Positions 26,121 through 35,449 of a DNA stretch of 64,000 bases are shown here, one piece after another. Made by a program: the position numbers and the translations under genes. The stretch is from an uncultured Porphyromonadaceae bacterium (GTDB lineage: Bacteria > Bacteroidota > Bacteroidia > Bacteroidales > Muribaculaceae): assembly GCA_937989585.1 (NCBI GenBank), contig CALKRW010000036.1, positions 1 through 64,000 on the forward strand, written 5' to 3'. Under the pieces are notes generated by a model. It was not told the origin of the DNA, searched no databases, and worked only from the letters and a program-made list of their open reading frames with translations. The stretch's first letter is position 1. Each line of letters opens with the position of its first letter.

Positions 26121-28673
26121 ATGAACCGAATACTGCTCTTATTAATAATGTGTCTTGTCGGGGTGACTGCCTCGGCCCAGTATGCCAATATCAACTACGA
26201 CGCGAAGACCGTGGCTGCCATGGCTGCGGCCTATGGTGCCGAAGGTGCTTCGGAGGCATATTGCAATGAGCAGGTGAAAAAGATTCTGGAGAAGTACACC
26301 TCGGCCGAAGTGGCCGCTGCAGCCATCTTTTCGTCGAAGTTTCTCGACCGCAAGGCTCTGACCGACCTCGGTATTTGGAGCAGTTCCACCGAGAACTACT
26401 ATTACAAGCGCATCTACCGAATGGTTGCCACCAAAATCATCCCGAAGATTGTGGTGGTTGCCCGGCTGATGCTTGAGCAACCGCAGAATGCCCTCTATTG
26501 GGGAAGTTATCTGATGAAGATCTGCGACGAGACCAAGGCTCTATGTATGCAATTTGAGTCGGTAGTGACCAACAGTCGTCTCGGCTTCTCCGACATCAAC
26601 TTCCTTGAACTCTCGCCCGAGGCTCGACAGCTATTCAAGTTCGCCCAATACAACATTGTCAACTGGGACAATATGCAACGGATGCTCTCCGAGGCCCCAA
26701 GCCATTTCACAAAGGAGAATCTCCGTGCCGATGCGCAGAATCTTTATAACATTGCTGTCGGAATCGCATCCTCAGCAGCACAGGACATCATGAGCCAGGT
26801 GCTTAATGGTTCTGATTTCAGCGGTCTGATGCAGGGTAAGATTACCGGCATCTATGACGCTGTTGTGAGCTGTGAGCGTATCTACGGCAACATCAACAAT
26901 CTGACCGCCGGAAAGATAATGGACATCGTCGGTTCGCCGGAGAATGTCCACCGACTCTTCAACATCGCCAACTACAATACCACGGAATGGGTCACCGATT
27001 ATGTCGACCGTGCCGACGGTCAGTATTACACCCAGCGTTGGTATATCTACCGTCGTGAAGCCGGTTCGGAGACGATGTGCAATTACAATCCTCCGACCGA
27101 CGACAATTCGATTCTGAATGGCTCGGCATGGTACCGCGTTAATACTACGGATCCAAATTATTACCCAACAGCAGCCGTAGTTGAGGCAGCTTTGAGCAAC
27201 TCAGAGAACCATGCCGGGTGGTCACGCGCCCGCGTGTCCCAGCTCAACAGTCAGGACAACCGCTACCGTTACAACATCAACTATTGGCGCCACGGCTACA
27301 TTCTCAGCCGCAAGAACAAACAGTACGGCAAAGCATACGCCTATTCCATCACCGTCACCAAGTCATGGGATTGGAAGGAGGAAGTTTATGAGGAAGTCTT
27401 CGATTCCTACAACATGGATCTCGCCACCTTTCAGAAGCAGATGCAGGTCAAACTCCAGGCTTTCAATGACAATGAGGAAGGTCTTGTCTATCAGATTGGC
27501 TATGACGGACGCAACTATTATTCAGCCTCAGATGCCGGCAAACTCAATGGCACGGAGAGCGTGATTGTCTCCGTCACCTGCCATGACGGCGCAAAACTGA
27601 TGACCGGAACCACCCAGTATAAGTGCAAGAGCTGCGGTGCGTCGGTTAGCAACCACACCAAGCAGTGCGCCATGTTAACGACACTTTCGGGCAATCAGGA
27701 CAACGACACCTCGGAACTCGACCGTATGGAGACCGAGTGGCGCAACAAGATAACTGTGCTCCAGTCCCAGATTCAACAGCTTGAACGTGAGAACGCCGAA
27801 CTTGTGAAGCAGATAGCCAATGCGACCGTAACCGAAGCTGCATCTCTGCGTCAGCAGTACAATGCGAACCAGGCTGAGATCAACCGTCTGAAAGCGGAGC
27901 TTACAACAGCCCAAAACAAACTGAAAGAGGTTCTCCAAGCCAAGGAGGATGCCTCACAGGACAACGACATCGCGACAGATGATTACTACCGCATTCCGGC
28001 TATCATGCAGGATTGCAAGACCGCATATTCTCTGACTTGGAATGGCGAAGGAAGTTGGTCGGGCAACACCTACATCCGCAAAGGTCAGACTCCCAACATC
28101 AACGGCACCGTCACCTTCAAGGCAACCATCTCGATTGCACGTAAGCCGAAATATTTCCTCGGCATCAAGATACATCGGGCCATCGTGCAGATTGACTATG
28201 AGTTGTCAGCTGAATACTCGGACACTCAGGTTGTCGAGATTATCAAGCTCGACCCAAAGGCATCGGAAACCGAGAAGCAGAAACAGGTGAACGACCGCAT
28301 ATCGGCAATCGCCCGTGACTATCCCAACTGTCAGCTGGAGACCCAATATGTCAAGAACGACCCTGCCGAGGTTGACGATACCGATGACACCTACCATCTT
28401 CTTTGGTCTTCCGACCGTCTGGAGATTGCCCGTGGCGTGGACATGCGCCTCCATAAGATTTACGCCGACCTTGTGTCGATTGAGAAGATGATGAACTACA
28501 AACGCTCGATTATCGACGTGCTGTTATCCATTGCTCCGGCAATCAATGACGAACAGGGGCGCCGACAAACACTCATTCAGCAGGCCCGCCGCCGCTGGCT
28601 CCGCAATGCAGCCAACGCCAAGCACGCTGATGGCTATAACGGTAAATATGATGAAGATATTTCCAATGAATAA
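26121..28673 (+). CDS. Large secreted conjugation-associated protein with Cys motif and coiled coil
   Basis: The protein is 850 aa with a clear signal peptide (MNRILLLLIMCLVGVTASAQ). The N-terminal ~300 residues are helical. Near residues 500-516 is a CKSCGASVSNHTKQC motif, zinc-knuckle-like. A long coiled coil follows (about 530-620, repeated Gln/Glu/Leu heptads), then a beta-rich C-terminus. I know no named family. By position it replaces the short CTnDOT traH/traI region and could be a periplasmic adhesin, channel or VirB5-like element. It overlaps the next gene by 8 bases, which fixes its place in the operon. Confidence 0.7.
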   Translation: MNRILLLLIMCLVGVTASAQYANINYDAKTVAAMAAAYGAEGASEAYCNEQVKKILEKYTSAEVAAAAIFSSKFLDRKALTDLGIWSSSTENYYYKRIYRMVATKIIPKIVVVARLMLEQPQNALYWGSYLMKICDETKALCMQFESVVTNSRLGFSDINFLELSPEARQLFKFAQYNIVNWDNMQRMLSEAPSHFTKENLRADAQNLYNIAVGIASSAAQDIMSQVLNGSDFSGLMQGKITGIYDAVVSCERIYGNINNLTAGKIMDIVGSPENVHRLFNIANYNTTEWVTDYVDRADGQYYTQRWYIYRREAGSETMCNYNPPTDDNSILNGSAWYRVNTTDPNYYPTAAVVEAALSNSENHAGWSRARVSQLNSQDNRYRYNINYWRHGYILSRKNKQYGKAYAYSITVTKSWDWKEEVYEEVFDSYNMDLATFQKQMQVKLQAFNDNEEGLVYQIGYDGRNYYSASDAGKLNGTESVIVSVTCHDGAKLMTGTTQYKCKSCGASVSNHTKQCAMLTTLSGNQDNDTSELDRMETEWRNKITVLQSQIQQLERENAELVKQIANATVTEAASLRQQYNANQAEINRLKAELTTAQNKLKEVLQAKEDASQDNDIATDDYYRIPAIMQDCKTAYSLTWNGEGSWSGNTYIRKGQTPNINGTVTFKATISIARKPKYFLGIKIHRAIVQIDYELSAEYSDTQVVEIIKLDPKASETEKQKQVNDRISAIARDYPNCQLETQYVKNDPAEVDDTDDTYHLLWSSDRLEIARGVDMRLHKIYADLVSIEKMMNYKRSIIDVLLSIAPAINDEQGRRQTLIQQARRRWLRNAANAKHADGYNGKYDEDISNE

Positions 28674-29391
28674 GATATTGGTTTTCATGGCAATGCTCTT
28701 CCCGCTGTGCGCCCATGCGCAGTGGAGCTTCGATATACCATCGGTTGAGGCATATATCGCCGACCACAAGAATCAGAAGAGCCTGCTGCTTGCCCGTTCA
28801 ACTCTAGAACTGAGCAACAAACTCCTTCACGAATACTCTGCCAAATCAGCAGATGAATATAAGGAACTGAACTTCGACCTTGACAAATACACCCGAGCCT
28901 TCGACATCATAGACCTTGTGTATCAGTCGACAAGGACTGCCTTGAATGTCAGGGATACATACGGAAACATTTCCGAGAACGTGGGCAAGTACAAGCGTAT
29001 GCTAACGGATTTCCATGAGAAATGCCTAAAGCGCGGCAACATAGAGACCGCCGACACGCTGATTATCACCATCAACCTTCACTGCATACAAAAGATAGGG
29101 AAAGAAGCGGAGAATCTCTACCGATCAATGACCGACCTAGTGCTGTATGCCATCGGTGCGGCGGCTTGCTCCACCTCCGATTTGATGATGGTGCTCAACT
29201 CCATCAACTTGTCGCTCGACAATATCCGTTTGCATCTGAATACTGCCTACTTCGAGACATGGCGATACATTCAGGTCCGGATAGGCTACTGGAAATCTTC
29301 GGTCTATCGCAGCAAATCCCTAAAAGAAATACTTGACGGTGCCTTCGGAAGATGGCGCGGAGCAGGATACCTTAACGAATCACGAGAATGA
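28666..29391 (+). CDS. Secreted conjugation protein, TraI/VirB5-like
   Basis: The protein is 241 aa from ATG 28666 within ATGAATAA (8-base overlap with the upstream stop). A signal peptide (MNKILVFMAMLFPLCAHAQ) is followed by an all-helical protein with the W-x-x-D start and long helices typical of the Bacteroidetes TraI/DUF4141 kind of periplasmic T4SS component. The similarity is in pattern, not clear identity. A GRWRGAGY tail motif is shared with the next protein (NRWRGAGW), suggesting the two are related or interact. Confidence 0.65.
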   Translation: MNKILVFMAMLFPLCAHAQWSFDIPSVEAYIADHKNQKSLLLARSTLELSNKLLHEYSAKSADEYKELNFDLDKYTRAFDIIDLVYQSTRTALNVRDTYGNISENVGKYKRMLTDFHEKCLKRGNIETADTLIITINLHCIQKIGKEAENLYRSMTDLVLYAIGAAACSTSDLMMVLNSINLSLDNIRLHLNTAYFETWRYIQVRIGYWKSSVYRSKSLKEILDGAFGRWRGAGYLNESRE

Positions 29392-30293
29392 AAAGAATAT
29401 TCATGCCGGCCTTGCTGATGGCGGTTTGCTTATCAGCGAAGGCACAAAAGGTTACTTACAACCACGATAACGCTAAGATGAACCAGGTTACGGTTCAGGA
29501 GACGGGAGCCGGTACGCTCTCGCCGAGCCTGTATTATCAAATTTTGCACAATCGCTACCGGAAGAAGGCCAATGCCGAGAACAAGATGGTTTATCGAACT
29601 TCCGCCGGAATAGCATACTGCCAACAGATTGAAGATGCTGAAAAACTCGACTCAGCTATGGTTAAGCGAGCTGAGATTGAGGCACTGAACATGGCCGACC
29701 GTCAGGTTGACCTCGCATGGCTCGCCGAGGGGAAGAAGATTGAGGACAAGCTCTCCGACTTCTCCCGAAACATCAATCGGTTGATGAGTGCAGGTGGCCG
29801 GAATGCCCACGTCACTCTTTGGCGGGAACATTACAACAAGTTCGTTACTGCCATCAATGCTGTCAAGCAGGCTTATATGCCCAACTCGCAAAGGAAGAAA
29901 GAGTATCTGCGTATCTACAAGGACATCAATGAAGCCAACGAGACTCTCCTCCGTTTTATCGTCCGACTTCACGGCCAGGACCGCACCTCACGACTTCTTG
30001 CCGCTTCCTATACAAAGCCGGACCGCAACGGCACAATAGCCCAAGCGGCTATGAACCGTTGGCGCGGTGCCGGATGGATGGCAACAATCAATGGAAATGG
30101 AGGGAATGAGAATGGAGGATCGATAATAGGACCAGTAAGACCTATCGACCCCAACTGGCCGATAATCCATCCTGACCGTCCTATCCGATACGAAGGTGAC
30201 TACATCATAATCGACGGTCAACATTTCCACAAAGACTACTTCGTCGCCAATCAGGACAAGATTCTCGCACAATTCAACAAGAAAAATAATTAA
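29388..30293 (+). CDS. Secreted conjugation protein, DUF5045-like
   Basis: The protein is 301 aa with signal peptide MKRIFMPALLMAVCLSAKAQ and then KVTYNHDNAKMNQVTVQETG...LYYQILHNRY, which I associate with the DUF5045 proteins found in Bacteroidetes tra operons (from memory, moderate certainty). It is helical in the middle, with NRWRGAGW near residue 230 and a proline-rich C-terminal tail (GPVRPIDPNWPIIHPDRP). It overlaps the upstream gene by 4 bases. Probably periplasmic. Confidence 0.65.
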   Translation: MKRIFMPALLMAVCLSAKAQKVTYNHDNAKMNQVTVQETGAGTLSPSLYYQILHNRYRKKANAENKMVYRTSAGIAYCQQIEDAEKLDSAMVKRAEIEALNMADRQVDLAWLAEGKKIEDKLSDFSRNINRLMSAGGRNAHVTLWREHYNKFVTAINAVKQAYMPNSQRKKEYLRIYKDINEANETLLRFIVRLHGQDRTSRLLAASYTKPDRNGTIAQAAMNRWRGAGWMATINGNGGNENGGSIIGPVRPIDPNWPIIHPDRPIRYEGDYIIIDGQHFHKDYFVANQDKILAQFNKKNN

Positions 30294-30314
30294 CCAATAT
30301 CATCCCAATATTCA

Positions 30315-30740
30315 ATGGATAAAGCAATTAGAACCATAGCTCTCAAAAACTCCTATGGAAAAATCACAATGATAGAGACGGAAGAAGGCGTGTTCTGCTT
30401 CCGTGCCTACGAAACAGCCAATCTCTTCGGTTTTGCCGATGAGAAAGCCTGCATACGCAAATATGCGAATAAGCCGTTCCTTGTGCTTATGGAGACCAAC
30501 GGTGGTAAGCAGCCTGTGAAGTGCATCAGCATCGAAGACGTGGCAATCATCTCCCAGCATTCACGAATGGCGAAGGCCGATCTGATGGCAGCAAACTTGC
30601 TGGTAGCCATCCGCAATCAACGGATTATGAATCTCGAAATGGAGAATATCTGTCTTCGTGACGACCTTGAATATGCACTCGCCGGCTTGAAGGGACTCCA
30701 AGAGCAGCTGAACACCATACTTGATGACCTTATCCTATAA
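30315..30740 (+). CDS. Bro-N-like protein inside the tra operon
   Basis: The protein is 141 aa, cytoplasmic. Residues ~10-95 follow the Bro-N pattern of phage antirepressors: FCFRAYETANLFGFADEKACIRKY, then a K-P-V-K-C-I-S-I-E-D-V-AII segment. The last 40 residues form a coiled coil. Bro-N proteins usually act as DNA-binding regulators. Finding one between two structural T4SS genes is unusual and hints at feedback on tra expression. TAATG overlap couples it to traJ. Confidence 0.65.
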   Translation: MDKAIRTIALKNSYGKITMIETEEGVFCFRAYETANLFGFADEKACIRKYANKPFLVLMETNGGKQPVKCISIEDVAIISQHSRMAKADLMAANLLVAIRNQRIMNLEMENICLRDDLEYALAGLKGLQEQLNTILDDLIL

Positions 30741-31867
30741 TGGGCGATAATATCCTTTCTGACTTCGGTATCAATCTTCTTGAAGAAGAGATAGATGACG
30801 TAATCTTTCAGACAAACGAGTTCCTCTGCGACGCTACGTTCACCGGCTCGCAAGGGCCGTTTTGGTGGATTCTCCAGATGTGCATGGCGTTGGCCGCTCT
30901 GTTCTCGCTAATCGTAGCCGGTCAGATGGCTTTCAAGATGATGTATAAGGGAGAGCCTCTCGATGTCATGAAGCTGCTTCGCCCACTCGGGATCAGCCTC
31001 ATAATGTGCTGGTGGTATCCGCCGACCGACAGCGGACTCAACGAGAGCGGTTCATCATGGTGTGTACTTGATTTCCTATCATACATCCCGAACTCCATAG
31101 GCTCGTATACCCACGACCTCTATTCAGCCGAGGCAGCACAGATCGAGGACAAGTTCAAGGAGGTGCAGGAACTGGTATTCGTCAGAGACAGTCTATATAC
31201 CGACCTCCAGGCTCAGGCCGATGTTGCTCGCACAGGCACATCAGACCCCAATCTCATAGAATCTACAATGGAGACCACCGGCGTAGAGGAAGTGACACAG
31301 ATGGAGAAGGACGCATCGAAGCTATGGTTTACCTCTCTTACCTCCGGCGCGGTTGTATGCATCGACAAGATTGTGATGGTCATAGCCCTGATAGTATTCC
31401 GCATCGGTTGGTGGGCCACAATCTATTGTCAGCAGATTCTCCTCGGTATGCTGACCATCTTCGGCCCGATACAATGGGCGTTCTCGCTTCTTCCAAAATG
31501 GGAAGGCGCATGGGCCAAGTGGCTCACCCGCTACTTGACCGTCCACTTCTATGGCGCGATGCTTTACTTCGTTGGCTTCTACGTGCTTCTGCTCTTTGAC
31601 ATCGTGCTGTGCATACAGGTAGAAAACCTCTCGGCGATAACGGAAAGCACTCAGACTATGGCCGCGTATCTACAAAACTCGTTCTTCTCTGCCGGTTATC
31701 TGATGGCCGCATCTATCGTGGCGCTCAAATGTCTTAACCTCGTGCCCGACCTTGCAGCATGGATGATACCCGAAGGTGATACCGCTTTCTCGACCCGAAA
31801 CTTCGGCGAGGGTGTTGCTTCGCAAGCCAAAATGTCAGCACAGGGTGCTATGAGCAAAGTATTCTAA
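30740..31867 (+). CDS. traJ: TraJ, VirB6-like polytopic conjugation protein
   Basis: The protein is 375 aa with at least six membrane segments, a family-typical N-terminal soluble part, LLRPLGISLIMCWWYPP after the first helix and GPIQWAFSLLPKWEGAWAKWLTRYLTVHFYGAMLYF later. It is the VirB6 equivalent that forms part of the inner-membrane channel. The preceding Bro-N gene overlaps by one base. Confidence 0.88.
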   Translation: MGDNILSDFGINLLEEEIDDVIFQTNEFLCDATFTGSQGPFWWILQMCMALAALFSLIVAGQMAFKMMYKGEPLDVMKLLRPLGISLIMCWWYPPTDSGLNESGSSWCVLDFLSYIPNSIGSYTHDLYSAEAAQIEDKFKEVQELVFVRDSLYTDLQAQADVARTGTSDPNLIESTMETTGVEEVTQMEKDASKLWFTSLTSGAVVCIDKIVMVIALIVFRIGWWATIYCQQILLGMLTIFGPIQWAFSLLPKWEGAWAKWLTRYLTVHFYGAMLYFVGFYVLLLFDIVLCIQVENLSAITESTQTMAAYLQNSFFSAGYLMAASIVALKCLNLVPDLAAWMIPEGDTAFSTRNFGEGVASQAKMSAQGAMSKVF

Positions 31868-31891
31868 CCTTAACACATCAACAATAAACCA

Positions 31892-32506
31892 ATGGTAATT
31901 AAAAACTTAGAAAACAAAATAAAACTGGTGACGATTGTCTGTTGCGTCTTTCTCTTGGGTTGCGTGGCAATCTCCATGTCGAGCATCTGGACAGCCCGAA
32001 GCATGGTGGTCGATGCCCAGAAGAAAATCTATGTCCTCGACGGCACCGTTCCCATCCTCGTGGAGCGCACCACCATGGACGAGACCCTGGATGTTGAGGC
32101 CAAAAGCCATATCGAGCGATTCCACCACTTATTCTTCACACTCGCGCCTGATGACAAGTATATCAAGTACACGATGGATAAGGCGATGTATCTCGTCGAT
32201 GAGACCGGTCTTGCCCAGTACAATACCCTTAAGGAGAAAGGGTTCTACAACAATATCATGGGTACGTCGGCTGTGTTCTCAATCTATTGCGATTCAATTA
32301 ACTTCGACCCGCAGAAGATGGAGTTCAAATACTATGGTCGTCAGCGTATAGAGCGCCGAACATCCATTTTGACCCGTGAGCTTGTGACTGCCGGACAGTT
32401 GAAGCGTGTGCCCCGCACCGATAACAATCCCCACGGTCTGCTCATTGTCAACTGGCGCACGCTGCTCAACAAGGATATAGAACAGAAAACCAAAAACAAC
32501 TATTGA
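31892..32506 (+). CDS. traK: TraK, VirB8-like conjugation protein
   Basis: The protein is 204 aa: one N-terminal membrane segment (about 11-32) and then a periplasmic NTF2-like domain with ERFHHLFFTLAPDDKYIKYTM and a C-terminal LLIVNW motif, as in Bacteroidetes TraK. VirB8-type proteins bridge the inner membrane channel and the core complex. The next gene's start overlaps or abuts its stop. Confidence 0.88.
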   Translation: MVIKNLENKIKLVTIVCCVFLLGCVAISMSSIWTARSMVVDAQKKIYVLDGTVPILVERTTMDETLDVEAKSHIERFHHLFFTLAPDDKYIKYTMDKAMYLVDETGLAQYNTLKEKGFYNNIMGTSAVFSIYCDSINFDPQKMEFKYYGRQRIERRTSILTRELVTAGQLKRVPRTDNNPHGLLIVNWRTLLNKDIEQKTKNNY

Positions 32507-32508
32507 GC

Positions 32509-32880
32509 ATGGGCTGGAAAAAACTGATTATGGGCGAGAAGATGCCCGACAAGAACGACCCCAAGTATAAGGAACGATACGAGAAGGAGGTGGGCTTCGG
32601 CCGCAAGGTGGCCCGCTTCCTGAGAATCGATAAGGCGGCAGCCGCCACTCAGCGGTTTGCCGACCGCTGGCCCAAACTATTCCTCAGCATCGTCTTCGGC
32701 ATAGTGATATTCTGCTTCTGCCTGAATGTCTATCGCCTCTCGCAGGTGTCGCGCAGTGCGAACAACTATCAGACAGCCGTTGAGCAGCAGGAGAAGCGAT
32801 ACCGCGACAAAAGACCGGCGCAACCAATCGTAAAACCAATCAATAACGACAATACAAATGAACCTATTTCAGAAAATTAA
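32509..32880 (+). CDS. traL: TraL-like small membrane protein
   Basis: The protein is 123 aa from ATG 32509; a TTG at 32503 is less likely. A charged N-terminal region is followed by one membrane helix (WPKLFLSIVFGIVIFCFCLNVY, about residues 55-76) and a polar tail. Size, topology and position between traK and traM match TraL of Bacteroidetes elements. It overlaps traM by 23 bases. Confidence 0.8.
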   Translation: MGWKKLIMGEKMPDKNDPKYKERYEKEVGFGRKVARFLRIDKAAAATQRFADRWPKLFLSIVFGIVIFCFCLNVYRLSQVSRSANNYQTAVEQQEKRYRDKRPAQPIVKPINNDNTNEPISEN

Positions 32881-34069
32881 CTTCCGACAGCCGAAATATG
32901 TGCTTCCGGCCATACTCTATCCCCTTGTGCTTGGGACGGGGTGGCTCGTGATCGACATGTTCAAGACCGAGGTGAAGGACGCTCCCGACAAGAACATGGA
33001 GGAGACCGAGTATCTCAATCCCTCGCTTCCTCAGGCTCAGATTCGTGATGACGGCATCGGCAATCGCACAGAGAGCATGATGAAGTCATTCGGGCGTATA
33101 CAGGACTATTCGGCTGTAGAGAACATTGACCGCAACAACGATGAACAGACAGAAGATTATGATTCGCGCTATTCCGACGAGGATTTCGCAATGCTCGACC
33201 GTGAGGCACAGGCAAGAACCGAAGAACTGCTGCGCCTTCGCGAGATGGAGGACAGAATCGCCGAGGGAGCGAAAAAGGGAGAGGCGATGTCGACGGACTC
33301 GCTGACCGCTATTGACTATGCCGACAACAACAATCAGGAGGCACTCGCCGAACTTGAACGTGCACTCGCCGAGGCCCGGCTCAAAGGCCAACAGTCGGTC
33401 GAGCAAGCACAGCCGGCTGTTGAAGCAACAGCGACTATTACCGCTACTGAGACAGTGGAAGTCAAGGAAGGAGCTGTCAATGCCCTTTCCGAAGATGACG
33501 AGGCTCAGACGGTGGTCAAGGCAAAGCGTCCTTCGTCATCATATTTCAACACCCTGGCCGAGAACGAGCCGGAGCCGAGTCTGATAAAGGCAATCATAGA
33601 CGAGGACATAAAAGCCGTGGACGGTTCGCGTGTACGTCTTCGTCTTCTCGACGATGTGGAAATCAACGATGTCTTCCTGCCCAAAGGGAGCTATCTCTAT
33701 GCCACCATGAGCGGTTTCGGACAGCAGCGCGTCAAGGGCACCGTCAAATCGCTGATGCTCAATGATGACCTTGTCAAGGTCAACCTCACGATGTATGATA
33801 CTGACGGTATGGAGGGGCTCTACGTCCCGAGCAGTTCATTCAGAGAGACCGCCAAGGACGTGGTCGGAGGTGCGCTTGACAACTCCATGACTCTCAACAG
33901 CAACACATCGGGTATGAACAACGTGACCCAATGGGGCTGGAACGCCATCCAGAATGCCTATCAGAAGACTTCCTCCGCAATATCCAAAGCCATTAAGAAA
34001 AACAAGGTCAACCTCAAATACGGCACCTTCGTATATCTCGTCAACGGAAGGGAAAAACAAAACAACTGA
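32858..34069 (+). CDS. traM: TraM, VirB10-like conjugation protein
   Basis: The protein is 403 aa: an N-terminal membrane helix (about 13-32), a long acidic/coiled periplasmic linker (60-220) and a C-terminal domain with VRLRLLDDVEINDVFLPKGSYLYATMSGFGQQRV, the Bacteroidetes TraM/VirB10 signature. It spans the periplasm and couples inner- and outer-membrane parts of the channel. Confidence 0.9.
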   Translation: MNLFQKINFRQPKYVLPAILYPLVLGTGWLVIDMFKTEVKDAPDKNMEETEYLNPSLPQAQIRDDGIGNRTESMMKSFGRIQDYSAVENIDRNNDEQTEDYDSRYSDEDFAMLDREAQARTEELLRLREMEDRIAEGAKKGEAMSTDSLTAIDYADNNNQEALAELERALAEARLKGQQSVEQAQPAVEATATITATETVEVKEGAVNALSEDDEAQTVVKAKRPSSSYFNTLAENEPEPSLIKAIIDEDIKAVDGSRVRLRLLDDVEINDVFLPKGSYLYATMSGFGQQRVKGTVKSLMLNDDLVKVNLTMYDTDGMEGLYVPSSSFRETAKDVVGGALDNSMTLNSNTSGMNNVTQWGWNAIQNAYQKTSSAISKAIKKNKVNLKYGTFVYLVNGREKQNN

Positions 34070-34093
34070 TAACAAGCACATAATCAAAATCCA

Positions 34094-34936
34094 ATGAATA
34101 TCAAATCTTTTGCAATGGCTCTGATTGTCGGAGCTGCAACCTTGACTGCCAACGCTCAGTCAACATACGAGGAGATGGAACTTCTCACCGTCAACGAGCA
34201 GGTGACAACCGTCATCACGGCTACGGAGCCAATCCGTTTCGTTGACATCTCCACAGACAAAGTCGCCGGAGACCAGCCAATCGACAACACTATCCGTCTC
34301 AAACCGAAGGAAGCCGGACATGAGGACGGCGAGATACTCGCTATCATCACCGTGGTGACAGAACGCTACCGTGTACAGTATGGTCTGATCTACACGACAC
34401 GTCTGACGGAAGCTGTCACAGACAAGACCGTCCAGCTTTCGGAGCAGATAGCATATAATAATCCGGCAGTGTCGCTCTCTACCGAGGATATGTATAGCTT
34501 TGCCCGAAAGGTGTGGAACTCACCGGCAAAATATCGCAATGTCGGTTCTAAGAAGCACCGTATGAAGATGCGTCTGAACAACATCTATGCCGTGGGTGAT
34601 TATTTCTTCCTGGATTTTTCGGTTGACAATAATACCGACATACGCTTCGATATCGATGAGCTTCGCATTAAACTCGGCGACAAGAAGGTACACAAGGCCA
34701 CCAACAGTCAGATAATCGAATTGAAACCGGAGATGGTGTTGGAGAAGTCAAAGTCGTTCATGCACGGCTACCGCAATGTGATTGTCATCAAGAAGCTGAC
34801 CTTCCCGAACGACAAGATACTGACCATCGAACTCTCCGAGAAACAGATATCAGGACGCAACATCTCCATGTCGATAGATTATGAGGATGTGCTTTCGGCC
34901 GACTCCTTTCACTCTTCACTTCTGACTGAGGATTAA
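34094..34936 (+). CDS. traN: TraN, VirB9-like conjugation protein
   Basis: The protein is 280 aa with signal peptide (MNIKSFAMALIVGAATLTANAQ), a beta domain with VTTVITATEPIRFVDISTDKVAG near the N-terminus and a C-terminal RLNNIYAVGDYFFLDFSVDNNTDIRFDIDELR stretch. This is the DUF4138/TraN family, VirB9-like, part of the outer-membrane core complex with TraM. Confidence 0.9.
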   Translation: MNIKSFAMALIVGAATLTANAQSTYEEMELLTVNEQVTTVITATEPIRFVDISTDKVAGDQPIDNTIRLKPKEAGHEDGEILAIITVVTERYRVQYGLIYTTRLTEAVTDKTVQLSEQIAYNNPAVSLSTEDMYSFARKVWNSPAKYRNVGSKKHRMKMRLNNIYAVGDYFFLDFSVDNNTDIRFDIDELRIKLGDKKVHKATNSQIIELKPEMVLEKSKSFMHGYRNVIVIKKLTFPNDKILTIELSEKQISGRNISMSIDYEDVLSADSFHSSLLTED

Positions 34937-34940
34937 GCCA

Positions 34941-35438
34941 ATGAAAAAGTTATTGTTACTTGCCGTAGCCATCCTCACTATGGTTGGCACGGCCTCGGCT
35001 TCCGACAAGGACGGTCGAGTACAAATCGGTGCCGGACTTCTCTATGAGAACGGTCTTGAACTGACCGTAGGCTATGAGAAAGAGACCAAGCATCACAACG
35101 CCTGGGAGTTCTTCGCCAACGGCTATATCAAGTGGGACAAGTGCCGCGACTGTGGCCATGTCTGCCCCGACTCATTCTGGAAGAACTACCGCACATGGAG
35201 CGTCGGAGCCGCTTACAAACCTTGTGTAACTCGCGGCCGCAACAATCATGGCAACCTCAGATTCGGGGCTTCTCTCGGATCTGATACACATGAGGTCATC
35301 GGCGGCATCCATGCCGGATATGAGCATAGCTACGTCATGCGCGGTGGCTGGCAGTTGTTCTGGCAGGCAAAGACCGAGTTCGTAATCAACGGCGAGGACT
35401 GGTTCAAGACCGGAATCGCCATAGGTGTCAAATTCTAA
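34941..35438 (+). CDS. traO: TraO-like outer-membrane conjugation protein
   Basis: The protein is 165 aa with a signal peptide (MKKLLLLAVAILTMVGTASA) and a small beta-barrel pattern (ENGLELTVGYEKETKHHNAWEFFANGYIKW, terminal GIAIGVKF). Position after traN and the barrel fold match TraO of Bacteroidetes elements, an outer-membrane component of the channel. Confidence 0.78.
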   Translation: MKKLLLLAVAILTMVGTASASDKDGRVQIGAGLLYENGLELTVGYEKETKHHNAWEFFANGYIKWDKCRDCGHVCPDSFWKNYRTWSVGAAYKPCVTRGRNNHGNLRFGASLGSDTHEVIGGIHAGYEHSYVMRGGWQLFWQAKTEFVINGEDWFKTGIAIGVKF

Positions 35439-35449
35439 TCTCTCTGAAT

